A stretch of 64,000 nucleotides of DNA from Candidatus Woesearchaeota archaeon (GCA_017608295.1 JAFCGF010000002.1:62001-126000), one strand, 5' to 3'. Positions 41,622-50,564 are shown, counted from the first letter of the stretch. A program made the numbers and translations. The notes: a model not told the origin generated them from the sequence alone.

Positions 41622-42623
41622 ATGGATGTTGACCCTGAACTAAAGAATTACGTTAAGGAGATGCGAGATAACGGCTTCTCTGATGAAGAGGCGAGAAAGA
41701 AGCTTAAGGATGCTGGCTGGGATCCTGGAGAAGTAGACGCTGCCCTTGGAATAGGGACAGTAATGGAGGCACCGGCAATGCCAGACCGTCCTGCTCCTCC
41801 TACAGGACAGCCCTCTGGTGAAGGAGAATTGGGCGTGTTCGCCCTTCTCGAGAAAGCGCTCAACTTCATGTCATCGGAAATGCATTTTTGGATGCCGTTC
41901 TTCTTGGTGCTGTTCGCCCTCTATGCTGGACAGCAAATCATCTCTAGCATCTTAGCCTATGGAATGGTAGGATTCATCCCGATAAGCGGTCTTGAGGGGC
42001 TCAGCCAATCTTTTAGCGTGGCACAGAGCAGTTCAATGGTTGGTTATAATCTCCTCAATGGCATCCTCTCCCTGATTATATCCATAGCAATGGCGGTGGT
42101 TGAGCTTGGCCTCATCAAGGGTGTGGCAGTGCGCCTCACAGGCAAAGAATTCTCTCTCAGTGAGGGGCTGGCTGTGGGAAAGAACAAGATAGTCAGCGCT
42201 GTTGTCGCAGGATTCTTTTTCATCCTCCTTATGATTCTGGGCATGTTCCTGCTCATCATCCCAGGAGTGTATGTGCTTGTGGCGTGCATACTCTTCTTCC
42301 CTGCGATTGCAATAGGAGATAAAGGAGTCTTCTCTTCACTCGCAGAGAGTAGAAGACTTATCAAGGGAAGGTGGTGGAAATCTCTGGGTCTCGGAGTCAT
42401 GTATTTCCTGTGCATGATGGCTTATATGATACCTGCAATGATAATTATCTTCATTGCCACTTTGCTCTTTACAGCCATTGGCATGCTGCTAGGACCATTG
42501 GTCTCAAGCATACTCACTCAGATTGTGTCAACTGCAGTGACCCTTCCAGTGACTATTTTCATGTTCATACTGATGGCAATGTTCTACCTGAATCTGAAGG
42601 AGAATACTCCTGAAACAGCGTGA
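41622..42623 (+). CDS. Polytopic membrane protein with N-terminal helical module
   Basis: A 333-residue protein. Its first 43 residues (KNYVKEMRDNGFSDEEARKKLKDAGWDPGEVDAAL) repeat the module of the TM2-domain gene two genes upstream. After a Pro/Gly linker come about six hydrophobic spans (about 92-325) with GLIKGVAVRLTGKEFSLSEGLA and LVACILFFPAIAIGDKG...ESRRLIKGRWWKSLGL. That pattern resembles the membrane domain of glycerophosphodiesterase-associated and DUF975-like proteins. No catalytic residues are evident. Function is unknown, and the shared module suggests a common partner for both proteins. Confidence 0.7.
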   Translation: MDVDPELKNYVKEMRDNGFSDEEARKKLKDAGWDPGEVDAALGIGTVMEAPAMPDRPAPPTGQPSGEGELGVFALLEKALNFMSSEMHFWMPFFLVLFALYAGQQIISSILAYGMVGFIPISGLEGLSQSFSVAQSSSMVGYNLLNGILSLIISIAMAVVELGLIKGVAVRLTGKEFSLSEGLAVGKNKIVSAVVAGFFFILLMILGMFLLIIPGVYVLVACILFFPAIAIGDKGVFSSLAESRRLIKGRWWKSLGLGVMYFLCMMAYMIPAMIIIFIATLLFTAIGMLLGPLVSSILTQIVSTAVTLPVTIFMFILMAMFYLNLKENTPETA

Positions 42624-42659
42624 CCCCTACTGCATAACTACTCTGACTGCAGCGAGAAC

Positions 42660-43439
42660 TCAGAGGGAGAGTGCTATTCCAGTCGCATTGACTGGATCAA
42701 TACTCATGCCATCCTTCACCGCAATAGTCTGCACTTTTGTTGCCATCTGGATTTTCCGCGCCTCGTAGATTGGGTCGGCGCGCAGCATTTTCGAGCCGAA
42801 ATGACCTATGATCGCAAGCGCAGGCTTCACCACAGTAAGCATCTGGATGGCTGTATCTGTGGTAAGCTGGTGCTCGTTCTCATGGCCCGAGGGGTCAACG
42901 ACATTCAGGATAAGGATATCTGTATCGAGAAGAGCGTCAGCAAGCGCTTTCGAATAGCCAGTATCTGAGAGATACGCGAGGGTGAATTCAGGGCGCATGA
43001 ACTTGAACCCAACACCTGGGATAGTGTGCTTCATAGGGAGCCCCATGATATCAACGTGCTCGATGCCTACTTTTTTTCCCACCTCTAGCGGGATAATCCT
43101 CTCCACACAGCTCTTGAAGTAGGGCCTGAACACCTCATCAGTCAGAGCATCCTCATGGCCCACAACTACACCTCGCTTATCCAGCCCTGCATGCGTCATT
43201 GCAGACACGACTGCATTGAGATCGTTTGAATGCCCAAGATGGGCATGTGATACAAGGACAGCAGTAGTCTCCCTAGGGTTGATGCCGTAGCGAAGGGCCT
43301 GTATCACCGCTCCCGGCCCGGGATCTATGTGCAGCTGCACATCATCAACTCTCAGGACAAATCCTCCTGAGGCGCGCTGCTGCTGGCCAACCACCATAGG
43401 GTCGCCGGCACTTCCCAAAAATGTCAATTGAGCTCCCAT
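42660..43439 (-). CDS. Metallo-beta-lactamase-fold hydrolase with altered metal motif
   Basis: A 259-residue MBL-fold protein. The usual HxHxDH motif reads HAHLGH (His65, His67, His70), with Gly69 in place of the metal-binding Asp, followed by SND. Further MBL landmarks are HIDPGPGA (about 37-44), AYLSDTGYSKALADAL and a late GHFGSKM, which could supply more ligands. The closest general type is the archaeal phosphodiesterase/RNase Z-like group. Loss of the Asp may shift it to one metal or alter its chemistry. The substrate is unknown. It lies 3 nt downstream of argF and is probably co-transcribed. Confidence 0.75.
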   Translation of the reverse strand: MGAQLTFLGSAGDPMVVGQQQRASGGFVLRVDDVQLHIDPGPGAVIQALRYGINPRETTAVLVSHAHLGHSNDLNAVVSAMTHAGLDKRGVVVGHEDALTDEVFRPYFKSCVERIIPLEVGKKVGIEHVDIMGLPMKHTIPGVGFKFMRPEFTLAYLSDTGYSKALADALLDTDILILNVVDPSGHENEHQLTTDTAIQMLTVVKPALAIIGHFGSKMLRADPIYEARKIQMATKVQTIAVKDGMSIDPVNATGIALSL

Positions 43440-43442
43440 TTT

Positions 43443-44360
43443 TTACACCTTCCCCAGCAGGAACAGCATCAACGCGTTCTGCGCATGCATACGGTTCTCT
43501 GCCTGGTCAAATACAACACTCTGCCCAGAGTCTAGTGCATCATCACTTATCTCATAGCCACGGTGAGCGGGCAGGCAGTGCATGATGATAGCATCCTTAT
43601 TGTCCGCAAGAAGCTTCAGGTTCACCTGGAAATCCTTGAATTTCTTAAGACGCTTCTTCTCATCTTCTTCCTGACCCATGGAAATCCAAGTGTCGGTATA
43701 CACAACATCAGCTCCCTTCACCGCCTCCTTTGGATCCTCAGTGATTGTGACCTTCCCGTACTGACGGGCCTCATTCACAATCTTTTCGTCGGGCCAGTAT
43801 GCCTTTGGCCCTGCGACAGCTATCTGCATACCTGCCTTGGTGCAGCCCAATAGCAGGGAATGGCACACGTTGTTGCCGTCGCCAATGTAAGCCAGCTTCA
43901 GCCCCTCAAGCTTGCCCTTGTGCTCCTTGATAGTGAGCAGGTCTGCAAGAGCCTGGCAGGGATGGAACTTTTCAGACAACGCATTGATGAGGGGAACCTG
44001 AGACACTGCAGCCATGGTCTCGAGGTCTGCATGCCTATAAACGCGGGCCATGATTATTTCACCATAGCGCGCGAGGCATTTCGTCTCGTCTTGTAAGGAT
44101 CCGAGAGTGTAATTGCTCTTCGCCCAGTCCAGGAAAATAGCGTGCCCTCCAAGACGGGTCATGCCTGCCTCAAAAGAGAGGCGTGTACGCGTCGAGGTCT
44201 TCTGGAAGAGCATGATGAGTGTCTTCCTCGCGAGGATGTCCCTGAACTTCTCCGGGCCCATCTTCACGGTGTGGGCAAGGAGGATAATCTCCTTTAGCTC
44301 ATTAGCTGTCAAATCAGATAGTGATAACAAATGTCTTGTTTTCTGGATTGCTTCCTGCAT
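43443..44360 (-). CDS. argF: Ornithine carbamoyltransferase
   Basis: Transfers carbamoyl phosphate to ornithine to form citrulline, or runs in reverse in arginine fermentation. The 305 residues have the carbamoyl-phosphate motif STRTR (56-60), FHPCQALAD (about 132-140), the ornithine motif DTWISMGQE (about 224-232) and HCLPAHRGYEIS (about 262-273). Putrescine carbamoyltransferase is an alternative, but the SMG motif favours ornithine. No other arginine gene is in the window. The ATG at 44360 follows GGGGTGAA. A TATA (TTTATATAC on the minus strand) lies at about 44404-44412. Confidence 0.93.
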   Translation of the reverse strand: MQEAIQKTRHLLSLSDLTANELKEIILLAHTVKMGPEKFRDILARKTLIMLFQKTSTRTRLSFEAGMTRLGGHAIFLDWAKSNYTLGSLQDETKCLARYGEIIMARVYRHADLETMAAVSQVPLINALSEKFHPCQALADLLTIKEHKGKLEGLKLAYIGDGNNVCHSLLLGCTKAGMQIAVAGPKAYWPDEKIVNEARQYGKVTITEDPKEAVKGADVVYTDTWISMGQEEDEKKRLKKFKDFQVNLKLLADNKDAIIMHCLPAHRGYEISDDALDSGQSVVFDQAENRMHAQNALMLFLLGKV

Positions 44361-44448
44361 TCATTTCACCCCTAGTAAATGCTTGAGGATGACCAGCAGA
44401 GAATGTATATAAATTCTTCTGTCAGAACAATGAACTTTCTGAAAGGCG

Positions 44449-44706
44449 TTAAGAAATCTCTACTTTCGTGCCAATGGCTTGGCCAGGCATGCCTGTCTCA
44501 AAGCGTGCACGGATATTGCCTTTGTTGCCGTGGATTGCCAGTACCTTGCCTGGGATTTCTTTCCCTGCAGGGCTCTTCCACACGACTTTCTTGCCAACGA
44601 GCTTCTCGGCATCTTCCTTCTTTGAGCAGCCCTCTGGCTGGATGACCATCTGGTAATGGTGGACAGTCTTCCTGCCCCGCCTGAAATTTACTATGACTCC
44701 TTGCAT
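44449..44706 (-). CDS. rpl35ae: Ribosomal protein L35Ae
   Basis: An 85-residue large-subunit protein with the L35Ae barrel: MQGVIVNFRRGRKTVHHYQMVIQPEG, then AEKLVGKKVVWKSPAGKEIPGKVLAIHGNKGNIRARFETGMPGQAIGTKVEI. All are family hallmarks, and the length is normal. It is a single gene with a TATA-like CTTTTTAAAAAG at about 44727-44738, 22-30 nt before the ATG. The divergent FKBP gene has its own TATA, CTTTATATA at 44762-44770. Confidence 0.93.
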   Translation of the reverse strand: MQGVIVNFRRGRKTVHHYQMVIQPEGCSKKEDAEKLVGKKVVWKSPAGKEIPGKVLAIHGNKGNIRARFETGMPGQAIGTKVEIS

Positions 44707-44839
44707 GCGGACGTGGAAGCTCCCCCTTTTTAAAAAGCTTTCCGTCCTCCGTCAGAGAAACCTTTATATAAGCACTGGCTTTCCTGCAATCAGAATTTTC
44801 TCACACCACCAACAAGAGCTAGTGAGGAGAGCACACACA

Positions 44840-45550
44840 ATGGCAGCAATTCAGGATAAAGATTTCGTTGAGATTAACTACACCGGAAAGCTTCACGAGA
44901 ACGGAGAGGTATTTGACACGACAGAAGAGAAAGTCGCAAAGGATAATGACCTCTACCAAGAGGGCCAAACATATGAGCCGGCCACTATCTGCATAGGTCG
45001 AGGACACCTCATCAAGGGCCTTGACGAGCATCTTCTCGGAAAGGACGCAGGCAAGAGCTACAGTTTTACTGTCGAGCCGGAGAAGGCATTTGGCAAGAAG
45101 AACCCTAAGCTCCTCAAGATTATGGCTATGGGCCCTTTCAGAAAGCAGGACATCATGCCCCAGCCGGGGCTTCAGGTGAGTATCGATGGCCAGGTCGGCA
45201 TGATCAGGAGCGTTACAGGCGGGCGCGTCGTGGTCGACTTCAACCATCCCCTCTCAGGCAAGCAGCTCGACTATGAAGTGATGGTCAAGAGGATTCTCAC
45301 ATCAAACGAAGAGAAGGCAAAAGCCCTCGTAAAGCTCCTGTTCAACCAGGAAGCCGGCGATGTGAAGGCCACGGAAACCTCACTCAAGATCACTCTCCCA
45401 ATGGAGATTCCAGATGAGCTCAAGGACCTCATGTCCAAGGAGTTCAAGGAGCTTATCGGCATTGAGCCGGAATTCACTGTAAAAGAGCCTGAGGAACCTA
45501 AAGCCTCAGAAGAACCTGAAAATAAGGAAAAAACAGAATCTGAAGAGTAA
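44840..45550 (+). CDS. FKBP-type peptidyl-prolyl isomerase (long archaeal, SlyD-like)
   Basis: A 236-residue cytoplasmic isomerase/chaperone. The FKBP core (1-85 and 140-165) shows DFVEINYTGKLHENGEVFDTT, ICIGRGHLIKGLDEHLLGKDAGKSYSFTV and FNHPLSGKQLDYEVMV. An inserted flap domain (about 90-135) resembles the SlyD chaperone domain. The C-terminal third is a further domain of long archaeal FKBPs, ending in an acidic Glu/Lys tail. The ATG at 44840 is preferred to a longer frame beginning at 44693, which crosses the promoter. Confidence 0.92.
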   Translation: MAAIQDKDFVEINYTGKLHENGEVFDTTEEKVAKDNDLYQEGQTYEPATICIGRGHLIKGLDEHLLGKDAGKSYSFTVEPEKAFGKKNPKLLKIMAMGPFRKQDIMPQPGLQVSIDGQVGMIRSVTGGRVVVDFNHPLSGKQLDYEVMVKRILTSNEEKAKALVKLLFNQEAGDVKATETSLKITLPMEIPDELKDLMSKEFKELIGIEPEFTVKEPEEPKASEEPENKEKTESEE

Positions 45551-45618
45551 GAAGTAGGGAAAATTTAAATAGGAGTCAAATGAATGCAAGAGTAAGAGGT
45601 TTGGGGGGATAAATAACC

Positions 45619-46740
45619 ATGGAAACTGATCCAATGATAAGTAGTGCTATGCCAACAGATGCTGCGGCATACAAGGACCGCATCGTGCAGCGCCACCAGC
45701 TTGATGAAGAGCTTGAGCAGCTTCTTTCGAGGCACAAGGCAACCATCAAGGTCATTGGTGCAGGCGGCGGTGGCAACAACACCATCAACCGCATCAGCGA
45801 GGTCGGAATTGTCGGCGCAGAGACTATTGCCATCAACACCGACGCTCAGGACCTGCTCTACACTCTTGCAGACAAGAAAATTCTTCTCGGAAGGGAGCTC
45901 ACTTCAGGGCTTGGTGCCGGTGCTGACCCAAAGGTCGGCGAGGAAGCTGCACGGGAGAGTGAGAAAGAAATCAAGGACTCTCTCGCAGGCGCAGACATGG
46001 TATTCATCACATGCGGCCTCGGCGGCGGAACTGGAACTGGTTCAGCCCCTATTGTCGCAGAGATGGCCAAGAAGCAGGGCGCCCTCACAGTGGGGATTGT
46101 GACATTGCCCTTCTCTATGGAAGGCAACCGCAGGTACCAGAACGCTATCATGGGGCTCGAGAGGCTCGAGGCCCTTGTGGACACGCTGATTGTCATTCCT
46201 AATGACAGGCTTCTGGAACTCGCTCCTGACCTACCCCTGCACACTGCATTCAAGGTCGCCGACGAGATTCTCACCAATGCCGTGAAGGGCATCGCAGAGC
46301 TCGTCACAAAGGCAGGGCTCGTGAACCTGGACTTCGCGGACATCCGCACAGTGATGCGCGGCGGCGGTGTCGCTCTTATTGGCATCGGCGAGTCTGACTC
46401 CAGCGAAAGAGCTATTGAAGCAGTCGAGAAAGCAATCACGAACCCGCTGCTCAACGTGGACATCACAGGTGCGAATGGCGCACTCATCAATGTCTCCGGT
46501 GGGCCGGACATGACACTCGAAGAGGCGCGCGCTGTTGTTGAGACAGTCTCAGAAAGACTCTCTGACGAGGCTAATATCATCTGGGGTGCGCAGATTTACG
46601 AGGACCTGAGCAAAACCATCAGAGCGATGCTCATCATCACTGGCGTGCAAAGTCCGCAGATTTTCGGCCCTACCCGTACAGTGACTGATAAGCGCCGCAA
46701 TGAGATTGAGAACGAGCTCGGGATACAATTCATCGAATAG
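45619..46740 (+). CDS. ftsZ: Cell division GTPase FtsZ
   Basis: Tubulin-like GTPase forming the division ring. The 373 residues have an extended N-terminus (about 45 residues), then [16 protein letters not shown] and the signature [12 protein letters not shown] (about 134-145). [10 protein letters not shown], the T7 catalytic loop [11 protein letters not shown] and [10 protein letters not shown] in the C-terminal domain follow. It ends in FGPTRTVTD...LGIQFIE. TATA AAATTTAAAT at 45561-45570 and GGGGGGAT before the ATG fit. It heads the ftsZ-secE-spt5 cluster conserved in many archaea. Confidence 0.97.
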   Translation: METDPMISSAMPTDAAAYKDRIVQRHQLDEELEQLLSRHKATIKVIGAGGGGNNTINRISEVGIVGAETIAINTDAQDLLYTLADKKILLGRELTSGLGAGADPKVGEEAARESEKEIKDSLAGADMVFITCGLGGGTGTGSAPIVAEMAKKQGALTVGIVTLPFSMEGNRRYQNAIMGLERLEALVDTLIVIPNDRLLELAPDLPLHTAFKVADEILTNAVKGIAELVTKAGLVNLDFADIRTVMRGGGVALIGIGESDSSERAIEAVEKAITNPLLNVDITGANGALINVSGGPDMTLEEARAVVETVSERLSDEANIIWGAQIYEDLSKTIRAMLIITGVQSPQIFGPTRTVTDKRRNEIENELGIQFIE

Positions 46741-46754
46741 GAGAAAAAAAGAGT

Positions 46755-46943
46755 ATGTCGACAAAAGGAGGATTGATGAAGGGCGGCAAGGCCTATGTCA
46801 AGGAATGCCGCCGTGTACTCAAGGTGACGAAGAAACCGACATCTGAAGAGTTCAAGACTATTGTCAAGGTCTCAGCTGCCGGCATGCTCCTCATAGGCCT
46901 TATCGGCTTTCTCATTCAGATGGTAAAAGTACTCGCCTCATAG
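46755..46943 (+). CDS. secE: Preprotein translocase subunit SecE
   Basis: A 62-residue single-span subunit of the SecYE-gamma channel. The amphipathic KAYVKECRRVLKVTKKPTSEEFKTIVKVSAAGMLLIGLIGFLIQMVKV pattern is typical of archaeal SecE/Sec61-gamma. It lies 14 nt after ftsZ and directly before spt5, its usual archaeal neighbour. Confidence 0.93.
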   Translation: MSTKGGLMKGGKAYVKECRRVLKVTKKPTSEEFKTIVKVSAAGMLLIGLIGFLIQMVKVLAS

Positions 46944-46965
46944 GCAGATTTGTGTGGTGTATTTC

Positions 46966-47931
46966 ATGACAGAAGATGACAAGAAAAAGGAAGATGCTCC
47001 CGAGGAAAAAACTCAAGAGCCCCAGGACGATGCACAGCTAGATGTCCCTGCAGAGCCAGAGCAGCCCTCAATTGAAGAAGCTGTCCCCGAGCCTGAACCA
47101 ATTCCAGAAACACCAGCTGTTGAACCGGTTCCAGAGCCAGCCCTAGTCAAAGAAGCGCCTGTAGAGGAACCTGCTATTGAGAGTCCATCAAAGCCTGAAG
47201 AAGAGTATATCGAGCTTCCTGCTGATGATGTACCTAAAGCGCCCGCCCAGGAGGAGCCAGCACCTGTTAAAGAGGTTAAAGAAAAATCGGCTCCTGTCGA
47301 GGAAGTGCAAGAAGAGCCCCTACCCTCTGAACAGATTATGATGCCGCTCGAGGAAGAGCCAAAAACTAAGGAAGCGAAGGATGATGAGGAGATTCTTCTT
47401 GAAAAGCCAGGCTCTGCACCTGAAAAGCCTGAACCTGAAGAGGAGGAACTGGGGGAATTCACGACACATATTTTCGCTCTCAGGACAACTGCCAACAGGG
47501 AAGGGCAAGTGCTTGATTTCTTGAGCAGCAATGCTCTCAAGAAGGAACTTGAGGTCTTCTCAGTCATCCAGCCGCACGGGATGCGAGGATACATCTTCGT
47601 GGAAGCTGCATCACGAAGTGATGCTGAACAGGCAGCGTTCAGAGTCCCGTATGCGCGGGGAATACTTCCGAACAATCTGGCCTATCAGGATATTGAGCAT
47701 ATGCTTGAGAAAAGCAAGAAGGTCGAAATGAACATCCGCAAGAACGACATCGCGGAGATTATCTCAGGACCGTTCAAGCGCGAGAAGTGCAAGATATCAA
47801 GGGTCGACAAGCAGAAAGAGGAAGTTGTTGTAGAATTACTCGAGGCTGCAGTCCCAATCCCAATCACCCTTAAAATGGATGCCATCAAGGTCATCCGCAG
47901 GGATACCGAAGAAGGTGCGGAAAAGAAATAG
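46966..47931 (+). CDS. spt5: Transcription elongation factor Spt5 with long acidic N-terminal extension
   Basis: Spt5 clamps RNA polymerase and couples it to the ribosome. The 321 residues end in the normal archaeal pair of domains: NGN (about 160-245: FALRTTANREGQVLDFL...GMRGYIFVEA) and KOW (about 255-315: IISGPFKREKCKISRVDKQKEEVVVELLEA). Archaeal Spt5 is normally about 150 residues. Here about 155 extra residues precede the NGN domain, almost all Glu, Pro, Ala, Asp and Val, and are probably disordered. This recalls the acidic N-terminus of eukaryotic Spt5. ATG at 46966 is preferred to GTG at 46954. SecE lies upstream. Confidence 0.93.
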   Translation: MTEDDKKKEDAPEEKTQEPQDDAQLDVPAEPEQPSIEEAVPEPEPIPETPAVEPVPEPALVKEAPVEEPAIESPSKPEEEYIELPADDVPKAPAQEEPAPVKEVKEKSAPVEEVQEEPLPSEQIMMPLEEEPKTKEAKDDEEILLEKPGSAPEKPEPEEEELGEFTTHIFALRTTANREGQVLDFLSSNALKKELEVFSVIQPHGMRGYIFVEAASRSDAEQAAFRVPYARGILPNNLAYQDIEHMLEKSKKVEMNIRKNDIAEIISGPFKREKCKISRVDKQKEEVVVELLEAAVPIPITLKMDAIKVIRRDTEEGAEKK

Positions 47932-47977
47932 GCCTGCATCGTCAAGCTTTTATATCTCATCTTCTCTTGAGTAGGAC

Positions 47978-49090
47978 ATGCCTCAGAAAAAAAAGAAGAA
48001 GCCAAGCAAACTGGACCCATGGGGCTCCGGACTCGTGGAGAGTTATGAGAAGGCCATCAAGGATTTTGGCCTAGAAATCTTCGACTTGACACTATTCCCA
48101 GAACCAAATCGTATCATGCGCCGCAGGGCTGTATTCTCTGCAAGAGACCAAAAGGTGATTGCGAGATGCATCAAAGAGAAGAAGCCCTACTACGCCCTAA
48201 GTGGCATCATGCCCTCTGCTGAGAAGATTCACTTCGGCAACAAGATGGTCGTCGAAAACCTAAGGTATTTCCAGGACCATGGCGCAAAGACTTACATCCT
48301 CATCGCTGACCTGGAGGCGGCAGCGACGCGAGGCATCTCATTGGAAGAGGCCCAGAAGCGAGCGAAGGAATTCCATATCCCTGCATACATCGCACTCGGA
48401 CTAAATCCGAAGAAGACTACGTTCTACTTTCAATCAGAGAACAGGAAGGTGATGAACCTCGCGTATGAATTCGCCACAAAAGTGACACTTAATGAGTTCA
48501 GGGCAATCTACGGGAGCGCAGACCCCTCGCGCATCATGGCTGCCATTACTCAAGTCGCGGACATCCTTTTCCCTCAGCTTGAGCAGAGAATGCCGGGCAT
48601 CATCCCAGTAGGCATAGACCAAGACCCCCACATCAGGCTAACGCGGGACGTGGTCGCACGCACAAAGAGCAAGTACGGCTTTTTCCCGCCGAGCGGGCTC
48701 TACCACAAGTTCACTCCAAGCCTGGACGGAGGGATGAAGATGTCCAAGTCAAAGCCCGAGAGCTGCATCTCGCTGCCCGAAGAGCCCTTAGTGGTATGTA
48801 GGAAGATAAAGCGCGCGGTCTCAGGAGGAAGAATCACGCTCGAAGAGCACCGCAAACTCGGCGGTGAGCCTGAGAAAGACATGGTGTTCGAGATGCTCAA
48901 GCTCCATCTCATTGAAGAAGATGAAGCGCTGCACCATATCTACGACGAGTACAAATCCGGAAGGATGACTACTGGCGAACTGAAGGAAATCGGATGCGAT
49001 TCGATAACGCGCTTCCTAAATGATTTCGACAAGAAGCTTGAGAAGGCGCGCTCACAGGTAGAAAAGCTAAAATTCATCAGATTCTCCTGA
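47978..49090 (+). CDS. trpS: Tryptophanyl-tRNA synthetase
   Basis: Class I synthetase of the archaeal/eukaryotic group, 370 residues. The HIGH-like motif is HFGN (85-88), the tryptophan pocket includes PVGIDQDPHIRLTRDVV, and KMSKS lies at 254-258. The Lys-rich start (QKKKKKPSK) may help tRNA binding. TATA CTTTTATATC at about 47947-47956 sits 22 nt before the ATG, so it is separate from the spt5 operon. The motif order and length are normal. Confidence 0.95.
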   Translation: MPQKKKKKPSKLDPWGSGLVESYEKAIKDFGLEIFDLTLFPEPNRIMRRRAVFSARDQKVIARCIKEKKPYYALSGIMPSAEKIHFGNKMVVENLRYFQDHGAKTYILIADLEAAATRGISLEEAQKRAKEFHIPAYIALGLNPKKTTFYFQSENRKVMNLAYEFATKVTLNEFRAIYGSADPSRIMAAITQVADILFPQLEQRMPGIIPVGIDQDPHIRLTRDVVARTKSKYGFFPPSGLYHKFTPSLDGGMKMSKSKPESCISLPEEPLVVCRKIKRAVSGGRITLEEHRKLGGEPEKDMVFEMLKLHLIEEDEALHHIYDEYKSGRMTTGELKEIGCDSITRFLNDFDKKLEKARSQVEKLKFIRFS

Positions 49091-49129
49091 GGGTACGCAA
49101 ATTATTTATATCGGGCAACCGTCATGTGA

Positions 49130-49387
49130 ATGGAAATGGTAAAGGTATATCCTCTCTCCGGGGCGTTCATGATCATCGCACTCATGGGACTGATTTTCTC
49201 AGCCATCATGTTCGTCCAGAGCGGGGCAGAGGGCGTGGATGAAGCCAATACCCTCACTGAGGGCAAGGATTATGACGTCGAGAGAACCATGCTCTTCAGC
49301 CTGATGTTCCTCTTTGGCCTGATGTTCATCGCTGCAATCATCTCCATGACCTATGGCGAGACCGAAGCCCTCAATAAAGTGAAATAG
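49130..49387 (+). CDS. Small membrane protein, two spans
   Basis: An 85-residue protein with two hydrophobic helices (about 8-30 and 55-77) joined by a polar loop (QSGAEGVDEANTLTEGKDYDVERT) that should lie outside the cell. TATA ATTATTTATA at 49101-49110 is 20 nt before the ATG, so the mRNA is leaderless. A second ATG at 49136 is in frame. The next exported gene starts 1 nt after its stop, so the two probably work together. No family is recognised. Confidence 0.6.
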   Translation: MEMVKVYPLSGAFMIIALMGLIFSAIMFVQSGAEGVDEANTLTEGKDYDVERTMLFSLMFLFGLMFIAAIISMTYGETEALNKVK

Positions 49388-49388
49388 A

Positions 49389-49766
49389 ATGAAACGGACC
49401 CTGGCCTTGGCATTCTTGGCGCTTGCTATCCTTACAGGAGGATTTCTACTTATCCTTCAGGAGCAGAGCACTGAGGCAAGGGTTATAGGCATTCCAGAAC
49501 CTATCCCACGACTTGACTGCCATGGAGAAAGTATGGAGGTTGTGTGGGGTGAGCTACTCGAAAAGACCATCCTGGGAAGAAAGCATACTCTTGGACTCCT
49601 CTCTGTCCAGCAGGGAGTCCCCCCGAAGATTGCTCTCCAGATAGACGGCGTCCCCACTGAGCCCTTCTCTCTTGGTAATAGCATCCTCATAGACTACAAC
49701 GCAGTTCTCAGGTTCACCGGACTCAATGGAGAAAATACTGCAGAACTCTGCATATTGCCTAACTAA
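49389..49766 (+). CDS. Small exported or membrane-anchored protein
   Basis: A 125-residue protein with a signal-anchor-like N-terminus (MKRTLALAFLALAILTGGFLLIL) and an outer beta-rich domain with two cysteines (LDCHG near 43 and LCILP near the end) that could form a disulfide. No lipobox or catalytic motif is seen. It is coupled to the small two-span membrane gene just upstream with a 1-nt gap. Function is unknown. Confidence 0.6.
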   Translation: MKRTLALAFLALAILTGGFLLILQEQSTEARVIGIPEPIPRLDCHGESMEVVWGELLEKTILGRKHTLGLLSVQQGVPPKIALQIDGVPTEPFSLGNSILIDYNAVLRFTGLNGENTAELCILPN

Positions 49767-49849
49767 AATTGCATTTTCAAGTTTATTACGTAATCTACAC
49801 TAAGAGTGTTCATAAACAACACTTCATCTCCATATTAGTAAGATAAAAT

Positions 49850-50461
49850 ATGGACGGAGAGGCGATTTTTCTTCTAGGAACTGCAGCAGTGGGCCTGATG
49901 GGTGGAGGCATCTATCTCACCGGCAATGCTGTAGACTCAGCGTATGAAGATTATGCAGAGGAGGTTTCTCAGGAATACGAGTATATAGTAACTGCAGACA
50001 CCTTAGACGAGGCCTCAGACACCCTAGGAGAAGCAGCACACGAGCTCGAGCGCTACTCTTGTGGAAAGCACTGCACGCATCATCCTGACCGTGAGGCATC
50101 CCTCACTGAATTGGAGAGCGCCCATCTTATGCTTGAGGGAATATGGCAGCAAGATGAAGTGAGTTATCTCGATATCGAACTGCTCGACCATATGGTGCTG
50201 GACGCAAAAGGAAACCTGTATGAGCTTCCTGATGAGCAGAAAGAAGAATTCTACCAGCCAGTGCACGACAACATCAGGGAACTAGAGGGAAAAACAGCAG
50301 AGCTAGAGAGCGTGTACACCACGCACCTCCCAGAGGACATCGCAGCAGAGCGCACGTCGCGGCTCAACCGCGCAGACACTCTGCACACCATAGGAACAGT
50401 CTTGGGATTAGGAAGCCTCGTAGTGATTGGTGCCTGGGCAAAGGCGCAAAGAGATTATTGA
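49850..50461 (+). CDS. Membrane protein, tandem paralogue family 2, copy A
   Basis: A 203-residue protein with a hydrophobic helix at each end (about 5-27 and 175-197) and an acidic helical domain between them, probably one face of the membrane. Landmarks shared with the next gene are YEDYAEEVSQEYE, LDEASDTLGEAAHELERYS, HHPDREASL and EEFYQPVHDNI. CGKHC near 72 is unique to this copy. The promoter is GTTCATAAA at 49808-49816, 34 nt before the ATG. No family is recognised. Confidence 0.65.
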   Translation: MDGEAIFLLGTAAVGLMGGGIYLTGNAVDSAYEDYAEEVSQEYEYIVTADTLDEASDTLGEAAHELERYSCGKHCTHHPDREASLTELESAHLMLEGIWQQDEVSYLDIELLDHMVLDAKGNLYELPDEQKEEFYQPVHDNIRELEGKTAELESVYTTHLPEDIAAERTSRLNRADTLHTIGTVLGLGSLVVIGAWAKAQRDY

Positions 50462-50564
50462 TTCTTCTGCACACCCTTTGATTTGACATCCCCTCTTTAG
50501 AAAACTGCGCAATTTTCCCTGGAAGGGTTCATAAATGCTCCTTCGTGCCTTATTTTCAAGACAA

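Noticed and set aside
44693..44839. N-terminal extension of the FKBP gene
   Set aside because: It would cross the TATA at 44762-44770, and the encoded residues do not match any FKBP.
45858..46580. Long minus-strand frame opposite ftsZ
   Set aside because: Serine- and alanine-rich shadow of the ftsZ reading frame without start signals.
47013..47675. Minus-strand frame of Ser/Gly-rich sequence opposite spt5
   Set aside because: The low-complexity Ser/Gly run is simply the complement of the Glu/Pro codons of the Spt5 extension.
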